From: Phytopythium helicoides
Lineage: Eukaryota > Oomycota > Peronosporomycetes > Pythiales > Pythiaceae
Assembly: GCA_024867545.1 (NCBI GenBank)
Contig: JANFNE010000019.1
Span: forward strand, 186,001 to 250,000
DNA: 64,000 nt
Direction: 5' to 3'
Of the stretch, positions 32,192-41,203 are shown in pieces. The notes below the pieces were generated by a model, which was not told where the DNA came from, ran no database searches, and was given only the letters and a program-made list of their open reading frames with translations. The position numbers and the translations under genes were made by a program. Every line of letters starts with the position of its first letter. Position 1 is the first letter of the stretch.

Positions 32192-33751
32192 ATGTCGAGT
32201 CTCCACCTCATGCCGGGCGGCGGCAGCGACTTGGCGGCCTCGCGGGAGCCGCGCGCTGCCAACCTGGGGCCGGGCGCGGCGTTATCCGCGACGCTGGCGC
32301 TTGGCTTCCTGGAGGCCTGCGCGCGCGTCGAGCGGCGGCCGATCCCGCTACGCTTCGCGCTGGCGTTCGCGCTCGCCAACGTCGCGCCGAGCGCCGTGTG
32401 GTCCTCGGTGCCGGCGCGCCACGCGGCGCTGGCGGTGGACGTGCCCGTGTCCCGGCTGGTGCTGGCTGACGCCTGGCCGCCTGCCATGTCGCCCAAGCGC
32501 GCGGCCAGGCGAATTCTGGCGCTGCGTACGCTGCAGGCGCTGCGGTATGTGGCAGGCAGCTACGGACTCGCGTGGGGGCTGTGGCGCGCGTGGCACGCGA
32601 ACGAGGCCGTCGCGGGTGCGGGCGAGCGCGAGGAGCGCGTAGCGCGTGTGGCACCAGTGAGCTCGCCGCTCTCGCGCGCGTCCAAGGCGAAGCACGGCGA
32701 CCACGTGGCAGTGCTCGCGCCTCCGCGAGAGCAGTGGCAGCGAGCCCAACTCCCGAACGACTGGGCCGAGTTTGGGATTCGCCGCGGGGAGAGTGCAGAG
32801 CGCATCCTGCTAGTGGAGGTCGAGGTCGGCAATGAGGCTGCAGCGCAGCACGCCGAGCAAGTGGTGAAAGCGGCAAGAGCTGAAGAAGGTATGAGCTTTC
32901 GCGCGCCGAGTGTTGCTAGGTTGATTTTACTCACTTCAAAGACGCATTGTGCTCGTGCTCCTTGCAGGGGAGCTGCGGGTCGTTGGGGTCGTGTCGACAC
33001 CACTCGCGGAAGTCCCGTCGAGTCTTCAAGATCGCATTGACGTCTGCTTCAACCCACTGTCAGCTGTACTCAAGTATCTAGCAGAACAGAGCGACAGCTG
33101 TAGTACCTCTCACGCTATCATTGTGAGTGCGCATGACGACGACACTGGTGAGGCCACGCGTTCAATTGGTGTCCAAGTTCGCCCAGTGGATGTTGCGAAG
33201 GGATTGCTGTTCCAGTACGGCATCTCGTCGACCACGCAACAAATGCCACATCTCAATCAAGATGCACGCCTTGTGTCGGAAGTATCGAAGGACTGTATTG
33301 TCATCGTGATGGCGCCAAGTGTTGCATTGGCGCGCAATGTTGCAGAGAAGCTCGCTGAGAACGGTGAGTGGGTGGTTTCCCGCGGATAAAGCGCGCCCCG
33401 AGTGTTCCAGTCGTGTGCTGATATTATTTATGCTCTGCAGACGCGTTCGCTGGCCAGGAAACGTGCTTTGTGGTGGAAGAAAGCGTCAAGGGAAAAGTCG
33501 AAGCCTCGTTTGCTGGGCCACTGATGGAATCTGATGCCTCTTCATCAAGCGGTGATGCTGGGCATGGGAAGCAAGCAAAGTGGATGTCGATCGCCGATAT
33601 TAGCGACGCCACGCTCCAGTCTGTCCGTGAGATGTTTCGCAGCGGAGCGAGTGTGGAGGAGGTGCAATCCGCAGTGTACAAGTCGTACGGTCCGCAATGG
33701 GCGAGCAGCGCTCGCCCCGACAGCTACAGCGACATTGGAAAATTTATTTAG
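32192..33751 (+). CDS. Hypothetical protein, three exons
   Basis: Exons 32192-32888, 32968-33363 and 33441-33751 with introns of 79 and 77 bp (GTATGA and GTGAGT donors; TTGCAG and CTGCAG acceptors); 467 residues with all phases correct. The N-terminal 130 residues are Ala/Arg/Leu rich with weak hydrophobic stretches (PGAALSATLALGFLEACA; VAGSYGLAWGLWRAWHA), possibly a mitochondrial presequence or membrane-associated helices. The middle is a mixed alpha/beta domain (ERILLVEVEVGNEAAAQHA; LRVVGVVSTPLAEVP; SKDCIVIVMAPSVALARNVA). The C-terminus ends in a charged helical tail. No family recognised. Its stop codon overlaps the NOSIP stop codon on the other strand by four bases. Confidence 0.75.
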
Positions 33752-34638
33752 GTCATGGAGGGTCGGTACTTCTTGGCCTCGACCGTGCTGTGCGCGCTGA
33801 AGCCGGTGCCGCCCGCCTGCAGCTTGATAATGTCCTTCTTGCGCAGCTTGAGTCCCGTAACCGGACACGTCATGGTCGGCAGCACCATGTCCTTGACGCA
33901 GCTCTCGAGGATGACTTGGCCCGACGGACGCAGCAGCACCGCCTGGTGATGCGTGATCTCCTTCTTGGAGACCGCGCAGAGCACGTGCGGCGGCTCCTTG
34001 CTGGCCTCGTCGGCGGCCCCCGACCACTCGAACTTGACGGGCATCAGGTGCTTGAGCTTCATCTCCTCTAGACTCATGGGGTCGCGCGTCTTGGTGTCTG
34101 GCTTGTCGAGCACCACTTCGGCTGACGGTGTGTTGTCCGGGATCCAGAAGCTCGTGCGCTTCATGGCCTCGCGCTTGTCCTCGTCGGTCCTGCGGTCCAC
34201 CTTCTCGCGCAGCTGGGTCTCCGCGGCGCGCTTGTCCTCGGTCGCGCGGTCGGTGCCGTCGGCGAGCACGGCGCCCGCCGCGCCGCCCGTACTGGCATCC
34301 AGGAACTTCTGCAGCTGCTGGCGCTCGCCGGCGATGACGGCATCCTGCTCCTCCTGGCGCTTGCGCTCGCAGAAGCGCTCGTAGGCCGCGAGGTTCTCCT
34401 GGATGGCGCGCTTCTGCGCGAGCAGGTTGGCGTAGATGCACTCCTTGCAGTACACGAAGCCGCCGGGCGACACGAGCGGGCTCTGCGCCTGCGTGCTCGC
34501 CAGGCACAGGCAGCACACGCCGAACGGCAGCTGCGCGTCGCGCCCAAAGCGCCGCTTCAGCGTCCCGTGGCCCGCCGCCGCCTTCTCGTGGTACGTGAAG
34601 TGCGTCGTCGCCGTCGCGTTCTTGCTGTGCCTGCTCAT
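33748..34638 (-). CDS. NOSIP: NOSIP homologue (U-box-like spliceosome-associated E3 ligase family)
   Basis: 296 residues in one exon. The N-terminus MSRHSKNATATTHFTYHEK is the family hallmark, followed by CCLCLASTQAQSPLVSPGGFVYCKECIY, the split U-box/RING half. A basic coiled region follows (AQKRAIQENLAAYERFCERK). The second U-box half is at the C-terminus (LCAVSKKEITHHQAVLL; SGQVILESCVKDMVLP; CPVTGLKLRKKDII). NOSIP proteins act in the nucleus with the spliceosome and as ubiquitin ligases; the nitric oxide synthase link is animal-specific. It is divergent from MCM10 across 112 bp and convergent with the hypothetical gene at its 3' end. Confidence 0.95.
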   Translation of the reverse strand: MSRHSKNATATTHFTYHEKAAAGHGTLKRRFGRDAQLPFGVCCLCLASTQAQSPLVSPGGFVYCKECIYANLLAQKRAIQENLAAYERFCERKRQEEQDAVIAGERQQLQKFLDASTGGAAGAVLADGTDRATEDKRAAETQLREKVDRRTDEDKREAMKRTSFWIPDNTPSAEVVLDKPDTKTRDPMSLEEMKLKHLMPVKFEWSGAADEASKEPPHVLCAVSKKEITHHQAVLLRPSGQVILESCVKDMVLPTMTCPVTGLKLRKKDIIKLQAGGTGFSAHSTVEAKKYRPSMT

Positions 34639-34750
34639 GCTGCTTGCTCACTCGCTTGTTGTTGGTGGCGGAATCGATTGTATGGCGCAAAGTATCGTAT
34701 AGTTGGCCTCTTGTCATTATTTCTGGCGACACCCCCAAGCGTTTGCCGCC
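34639..34750. promoter_or_regulatory. Divergent promoter region NOSIP / MCM10
   Basis: 112 bp between start codons. TCATTATTTC at 34714-34723, 27 bases before the MCM10 ATG, resembles an oomycete initiator with an A/T-rich flanking element. Nothing comparable is clear on the NOSIP side. Confidence 0.4.
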
Positions 34751-36155
34751 ATGGCCGACGACCAGTGGAACTGGGCGGCGCTCTCGCAGCCCGCAGCCGA
34801 CGCCGACGCCGCCGCGCCTCCGTCCAGGCTCAAGCAGCAGCAGCAACCCAAGCAGCAACCCAAGCAGCAGCGACATCCCAAGCAGGAGCCCCAGAGACAG
34901 CAGCAGAGGGAGAAGGGCGGGGCGGAGGGCGACGTGGAGGCGTTCTCGAGGCTGCGCATCCGCGAGCGCGCGGTGACGGCCGAGGATCTGCGCGCTGAGA
35001 TGCGCGGACGGCGGTTCATCCCGCTCGCGGGCGTGGACCGCGTGCCCAGAGACACGTTCACGGACGACAAGGTCCGTTGGTCCGGGCGTCTTGATTGCTG
35101 GAGGAGTACACCCATGGACTGACGAGCTCGTGGCGGCCGCACTGCTCAGCTCGACTGGGTCACGATTGGCGTGCTGGCACGCAAGACCATGTCCAAGCCG
35201 ACAGCGAACGGGGCTACCTTCATGGTCTGGGGGCTCGCCGACCTGGACGGCACAGAGCTCGGCGTGTTCCTCTTTGACGACGCCTACAATTCGCACTGGA
35301 AGCAGATGGAGGGCGCGATCGTTGCGCTGCTGAACGCGACGCTCATGCCAGCGACCGAGAAGAACAAGTTTGCATTCAAAGTGACACGCGCAGAGGAGGT
35401 GGTCGTTCTGGGCTTTGCGGTCGACTTTGCCATTTGCAAGGGTACGAACGCGAGCGAAGGTCGGTGTCGGCTCGCTGTCAATACAGCCAAGGTGAGGAAG
35501 TTATGCTGCCTGCTGTCTTTGGTGCGAGTATCTGAGCGAAAATGTCCGCGATGCAGTCGCCATTTTGCCTGCACCACATTGCAGTTCATTTTTCCAAAGC
35601 CGGCCGTGGTCGCCAGCAGCTTAACAACACGGTCGGAAATATCCGCAAGACCCTATTCACACAAGCAAATCAGCCAAGAAACATTTCGGCTGGCGTGTAC
35701 ACGTCTGCTTCAGGGTATGGAACGTCCACGTCAGCTCAGTGGAAGCCCAGCCTGAGCAGTAAAAAGCGCCCTCGCGAAAGCGGCAGTGGACTGGTCGCTC
35801 CAACCGTTCTATCGCTGAGCGGCAGCGTGATCCAAAAGGCTCCTCCGACCAAAGCAGCGTCGACTAGCGCGCTGTCATCCCGTGCCGTACCCGATCGTCT
35901 TCAGAAGAGTCAACCCGGGGGATCCGCGCTCTCGGCTTTAGCGAATGCGTCCAACCCTCCTCGCCGAGTCACTCGAGGTGACAAAGTCATGTGCGTGTTT
36001 CCTCTCACTGTCTGCTGTTTCGATAGAGTTGCTAAGCCAACGTGATCGAATCCATTAGCGCTCTCATGGCAGCCAAGAGTGCGCCGGGAGTCAAGCGCCT
36101 ACGAACGAAGAAAGTCGACATGATCCGCTTCATGAATACTGGCGCCAAGTCCTGA
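34751..36155 (+). CDS. MCM10: MCM10 replication initiation factor
   Basis: Four exons: 34751-35071, 35150-35491, 35557-35990 and 36059-36155; introns 78, 65 and 68 bp; 397 residues, all phases consistent. After a Gln-rich N-terminus comes FSRLRIRERAVTAEDLRAEM, then the OB-fold (LDWVTIGVLARKTMSKPT; FMVWGLADLDGTELGVFLF; NSHWKQMEGAIVALLNATLM). A CCCH zinc finger (CKGTNASEGRCRL ... SPFCLHH) is created across the second splice junction. The C-terminus ends KKVDMIRFMNTGAKS. MCM10 binds ssDNA and Pol alpha and activates the CMG helicase. It is short, like fungal proteins; the animal C-terminal zinc region is absent. Confidence 0.92.
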
Positions 36156-36436
36156 AACCATCTAACAAGAAACAAAGCCAAAGAAGTCTGGCCGGTGCGT
36201 GCTTGTCTGGAAGCGTTTTATCGCTTTGCTACTGTTGGTCAAAATAATATCTTACATCAGTTATCGACACAGACAGCTTCAACTTGATTTGCTTGGCTTG
36301 CCGAGAGCTTATTGGTCGCGTCGTGGATGACATGTTGGATATTCGAGAGTGTGCCACCATCGGGACGCGACGAGCCAACGGGTGGCTCATGCGATCTGGA
36401 GGTCGACGCAGGCGCAGCAGAGATTGTTCGGCGATC

Positions 36437-39386
36437 ATGGGGAAGAAGCGGCTTCCCCATGACAAGCCGCCGCCTTGGCCTCCCAGGGCGGCGAAGGCAC
36501 CACGTGCTACGAACGGCCCCAGCTCACCAGTAAACCAGCAGCCAGAACCGCCACAAGTGCGAGGCAAGCGCCCAGATCTCAAGGAGTGCATCACCCGCAG
36601 CAAGACGCTAGACTTCTTCGTAGTGAAGAAGACACTTCAGCAGTTCACAAAGCCGGAGGGGGCTCAACTTGCGTGGGAGGAATGTATTCCCGAGGTCAAC
36701 CGCGCAATAGCAGAGGCATATCTGCTTGCCAACCTCTACGCACTACGACAACTACAGGATGACAGACCACTTCGCGAGTTAAACGCACCGTTCTACCAAA
36801 AATGCCTGAGTCACGTCACTAATTCTAAGCGCCAAGTTGCAGATGATGAGCTGGCAATTGCTGCATACGAGTTCAATGCAATGAGGGGGACCAGAAAGCC
36901 TGCAAACACTACTCATCTCAATCAGGGGTGGTTCGAGGCTGCGGCGAAATCAATGGCGACTAATGCGCACAACTCTATAGTCGCGAATTTTGCCAAGCGA
37001 CTGCGAACGTATGTAATTGATTGCTTTGGGGCAACTCCACAAGAAGCCCACAAGATTGTGAACTTGGTCTTCTCTCCTGACATCGAGAGTCAGCTTTCGG
37101 ACGGCTTCATGGAGGAAGAATGGGGACGACCACAAGTGATCGAGTCCGCAGCTGTTTACCTTCACGCAAAGGTGCCACGCAAATCTAACGGCAAGGTCAA
37201 CTGGGCTCCACATCTCATTCTTAAGCTCTTCTACGAGTTCCTGCTGTACGCCGAGGAGTACAACATTGCCAACAAAGTTCAGCCTGGCTACAAGATGAAG
37301 CGTCAGTTTTGCTTGCTTCCCACCAAGAACGGCTATGGCTGTACGTACTGCAAGGTCGATTCGACGGGCTTGCGCTCTCTTCTCTGCCGCAGCTTGCTCG
37401 TAGATAGGACACTGACTGTTGAGTACGAAGGCAGGGAATGGACTCTCGAAGATAGCCTAAAAGACGATGCCCCATGGATCGCGATAAGTGACTTGTGGTG
37501 GCGTAAGTTCTTTCACGTGGACAAGATCAAAGGCTCATTTCATCGTGAGATTTCTACCGATGGGTTTGGTGTGAGTGTACACATGGATCGACCGTGCAGC
37601 AGCAAGAGGAAGCGAAGAAAGACCAAGAAGCCTAGGAAGAGGGAGAAGAAGAGCAGTGCTGACAACGAGGACAAAGAGAAGCAGACGTCAGACGCTGTTC
37701 AACGAGGCCAAAGGGGAGGATGGGCGACTACTCTACCATGTGGGGGATTGACCCCGGTCGGACCGACTTCATCATGGCGGTGAACTAAGAGGAGTCAGCG
37801 CTTCGCTTTCGGACCTCCGACTTTCACAGAGAGAGTGGATACACGCGCTCTAACCGCAAGTCGAGGATCGCATAGTCAAGCAACCGGTTGTTCAGCAGCT
37901 GCTTCGTGGGACTGAGTCGAAAAAGACCGCTTCTTTGGACCTGTTCAAGAAGCACGTGGAGTACTGGCTTGATCACGGCCCACGACTCCTGCATGATCTC
38001 ATGGACCCATTCTTCAGAAAACTGAAGTTTCGACGATACAAGCTTCGCACTGCGCAGCTTGACCGTGCCTGTTTTGAGCTCGCGGGTACTCCAGGCAGCA
38101 AAACAATCGTCGGGTTTGGAGACTCAGGTACTCGTGGGCAAGGTATCATCAAAGGGTGTGTTGCTGGCCCTGTTAAGGAGTTTGCTCGCAAGCTTGCTTG
38201 ACACTGCGAGGTGGTCGTGATTAACGAGTATCTGACCAGCAAGGTGCACCGCAACTGTGAGGCTACGAGCCACATGGAGAATCAGCGTGCCATGCGAGTG
38301 TTTTGCGACAGCTCTCGACGAAACGTGCCAGCGCACAAGGTGCTTCACTGTCTGACTAGGCATGGATGTGGTGTAGCTAAATTACCACCGATAGCCAGGC
38401 CAGCGTGAAAGCTGCAGAAGATTTTACCAGGTGTGACCAGACAGCGCTAGGCTTCCTGGTAGTCGAGATGATACTTCCAGGTAGTCATAAAAGATATTAC
38501 AGATATAGGCATACTGGTCTCATCCGGCGGCGCTTCAGCCGGAGTGCCGAGCGGACGCGAAGGAGCGTGAAGCGTCGTCAAGTGTGAAGGGTTGCAAGGT
38601 GGATTGCATAGAGGAAAGTCGCTTCACTTGCATATTGTATATGAGGACCGCCAAGAGTCGGCTAGGAAAAGGAAACGGCCATGCGCCGCTAGGAAACACT
38701 TAAATAGAGCAGAATCTTCCGGGTCTCCAACAAGCGCCGAGCGCCAACGAGGTGGGTAGGCGTAGACGTGGTTGATGGCTGCCGTGGGAACCTTTAGCAG
38801 GTGAAAGCTTGTGAGGGGACCACCGCGGCAGGCCAAGAGACGTGTGTGGTGCATAGGAGGAGAGGTCTGCGAAGTCCTAGCTGAGATCTAGGCGGTGATC
38901 GCTAGCTGGGGGTTCATTTCTGCCTCTAGCGGCTCGTAAACAGCGCGTGAGCGCTAGCTGCCACTCTTTAGTGGGGCTACGAGTTTCTGTGACGTATATA
39001 TCTGTGTGTTGGTGCGGAGCCCTTTGCTCGTGGGCTCTGTATCGTTAGCTGGCACACCTGCTGGTGGTATTCACCAGAACGCAACCCGGTCAGAATAGGG
39101 CAAGGACTCTAACGGGGAGACCAACGTCTGTCGGTCTAATCGGCGGGTCCACGCTTAAAAAGGCTGCTGTCGTTGACGGTGGCTGTTGTGTGGATTGGAG
39201 GTAGGTGTACGCCAAATACTAATCGCAATATCACATGGAGGTTGTGGTAGTTCGGTCGACCGCGACGTGAATGCTGCAAAGAACATTCAAGGCATATTGC
39301 TGAGCATGCTCGAGGGGAACGAGCGACCGTCAAGGCTCCAGCGTCCAGCGCAACACGATCAAGAAAGTGAACCAGACCTATCCTGA
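36437..39386 (+). pseudogene. Decayed Fanzor (eukaryotic TnpB-like RNA-guided nuclease)
   Basis: The open frame from the ATG at 36437 (or 36284) runs to 37783 and gives the N-terminal region (VNRAIAEAYLLANLYALRQL; CLLPTKNGYG; HREISTDGFGVSVHMDRP). A one-base frame break then precedes RuvC-I WGIDPGRTDFIMAVN (catalytic Asp at 37750-37752). A TAA follows at 37786, another stop plus shift near 37876, and a TGA at 38199. RuvC-II VVVINEYLTSK (Glu at 38226-38228) leads into a damaged zinc finger whose first Cys reads His. A solo LTR (38367-39233) splits the next codons; beyond it CGSSVDRDVNAAKNIQ is RuvC-III (Asp at 39264). Fanzors are transposon-linked, guide-RNA-directed nucleases. All three RuvC motifs survive, but the copy cannot encode a working protein. 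Stop at 39384-39386. Confidence 0.85.
38367..39233. mobile_element. Solo LTR (LTR retrotransposon, Copia-like) inside the Fanzor gene
   Basis: 867 bp beginning TGTGGTGTAG and ending AATATCA (TG...CA termini), flanked by CATGGA at 38361-38366 and 39234-39239. Removing the insert and one CATGGA joins the Fanzor reading frame exactly (LTRHG to GCGSSVDRD). A TATA-like GTATATAT lies near 38994. No internal coding region, so it is the product of LTR-LTR recombination. Confidence 0.8.
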
Positions 39387-39400
39387 ATTCTCCCCTCCTC

Positions 39401-39480
39401 AGCCCATCCACTGTCGGGGTGTACTCCGACAACGGGTGGCTCTGTCCTAGAAACAGGGCGGAGGGCGACTCTCCGGAGCG
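39401..39480 (+). ncRNA. Candidate Fanzor guide (omega/f) RNA: three consecutive hairpins
   Basis: Starts 15 bases after the Fanzor stop. Hairpin 1: TGTCGG (39412-39417) with CCGACA (39426-39431), extended by CCATCC/GGGTGG outside. Hairpin 2: GCTCTGT (39439-39445) with ACAGGGC (39453-39459). Hairpin 3: GGAG (39460-39463) with CTCC (39471-39474). TnpB and Fanzor guide RNAs lie at the 3' end of the nuclease gene, so position and structure fit, but expression and guide end are unknown. Confidence 0.35.
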
Positions 39481-39790
39481 TTATTGACCGCGCCGGTTCC
39501 TCTCACGACGAAAAACTAGGAAGCAGGTAATGCTAGGAGCTACACGCTGGGTAGAGTATCGACGTTGGATGTAGGAAGCTCCTTCACGGAACGTAGTGCC
39601 CACATCAGCTCTGCTGTAACTTTCTAGTATGCACCTTTCCTCAACGCGCACGTGGTGCCAGAGGTTATGACCAAGCCTGTGTGGTAAAGCGCGGTGAAAA
39701 ATAACCGAGCTGGGCGACAGGACTTCAAGAGTCAGTGCGACATGAGTTGAAGTACGGTAACCAGTGCAACGGCGGCATAGCCCAAGATCG
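39481..39790. other. Flank between Fanzor and Gypsy LTR
   Basis: 310 bp with no coding signal. It should contain the 3' boundary of the Fanzor-bearing element. I see no inverted repeat matching the region upstream of 36284. Confidence 0.4.
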
Positions 39791-41113
39791 TGTGGAGAAG
39801 CGCGTGTCTGGAGTCACCAGACTACGTCGCCAATCTCACGCGCTCCCGTGTGCCGACTGACGGAGGGGTTTCCCCGAGGTCGAAGTCTTCACGTTGTGTA
39901 CCCGTCGGCTTATGGGTGACGCTTGGTCACGATCTCGATGGGCAGTACCCACGCTGATGAAAGAAGAGTAGGGTTGCGAGGGATAGCCGCGGTGCGGGAG
40001 TCTTCACCCCGCGGCTAATGTGATTGACTCGGTGGCTCCCTCGTGCGGGCCACCAGTCGCGCTCTGCTAACGTAGCTGAGCAGTACCAATCCAATCCAAT
40101 GCCTTTGCGATACCACCTTGCACTCCCCTTGAGTGCGTTGACTTGATGAGCTGGTGACGAAGTCCAAAGAAGGCGGAGACTTGTGTACTTCACGGGAAAT
40201 TACCAACTGATTCGCTAAACCTGCCACGCGTCCTAGCCTACAGCCCACTGGTCGCCAACCCTTGGTGCTGCTTGTTTGCGCAGCGCAGACTGTGCCCATC
40301 CCCTGTACTGGCTACCAATGACCGTCGATCATTACCTAGTCTGGCTCTACCGCAGTGGTTGAATCGCCGAACATCGTCGGCCGAACATCGCGGGCTGGAC
40401 CACTCAGACCGAATATCGCCGGGGAACATCGCGACCCGAACGTCGCTAGCCGAACATCGTTCCCCGAACATCGTCCGCTGAACATCGCTTGTTGAGATAT
40501 CGTCACGTCTAACTCGATGTCCGATCGTTGAACACCGTCGGCCGAACCTCGCGGGCCGGATATCGCAGGCCGAATATCGCGGCTCGAACATCGTTAGCTG
40601 AACATCGTTCACCGAACATCGTTAGCTGAACATCACTCGTTGAGATATCGTCACGTCCGGCTTGATGTCCGATCGTTGCCGCCGTACATCGTCGACTAGA
40701 GTCTGCTGATTAGGCACTGATGGTTGACTGTTGTTGGTGAACATCGTTCGTCAGGCACAGTCAATTTGGACATCGCCGACTGAGCATACTTGGCTGGCAA
40801 TCATCGACGAATACCACCGGTGGACACCGTCTGAATCTGAAGACCTAGTCCGTCGATCTTCGTCAAATTGCGATTGTCCGCTGAACATCGCCAGATGAAA
40901 ATCGTCAGTTGAAAATCGCCACGGTCGGATGTCGTTGTGGTCCACATCGGCCTCGCCTCAGCCGAGATGAGGTGCCGGGTATCGGCAGTGGTGATCGATA
41001 TCAATGGTGCCGACCACCAGTGATGGCGGATATCGCTGAGACATTCTCGGTCTGACACGTGTCACACGGGGGTCCCACCACCGCCTCTCTAAATCGATAC
41101 CCGCTTCTCCACA
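39791..41113 (-). repeat. 3' LTR (left copy) of the Gypsy element
   Basis: 1323 bp. Starts TGTGGAGAAG and ends CTTCTCCACA, a perfect 10 bp terminal inverted repeat. Corresponds base for base, as far as I could compare, with 52621-53943. In plus orientation it lies directly upstream of the antisense gene and may act as its promoter. Confidence 0.96.
40361..40655. repeat. Degenerate ~14 bp repeats with GAACATCG core inside the LTR (second copy at 53191-53485)
   Basis: About fifteen variants of CCGAACATCG/TGAACATCGT spaced at roughly 12-17 bases, in two blocks that each end in TTGAGATATCGTCACGT. They look like a clustered protein-binding array in the LTR rather than coding sequence. Further scattered GAACATCG words continue to about 40890. 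Confidence 0.7.
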
Positions 41114-41126
41114 GCCGCCCCCTGCT
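41114..41126 (-). other. Polypurine tract of the Gypsy element
   Basis: On the minus strand AGCAGGGGGCGGC abuts the 3' LTR. Purine-rich with three C interruptions. Its location confirms the minus-strand orientation of the element. Confidence 0.6.
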
Positions 41127-41203
41127 CGAGCCGGTGTGGTGCGGCCATACTGGGTCGAGCATATATCACTCACTCTTCTTCCCGCCCCCAAGCTCCCATC
41201 GGC

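Noticed and set aside
36437..39386. Bacterial IS605-type TnpB insertion
   Set aside because: Long N-terminal extension, eukaryotic gene context and oomycete repeats around it fit Fanzor; no TnpA or IS605 ends seen.
39927..41058. Small minus-strand open frames in the LTR, repeated at 52757-53888
   Set aside because: They fall inside both LTRs, lack conserved motifs and arise from the GAACATCG-type repeats.
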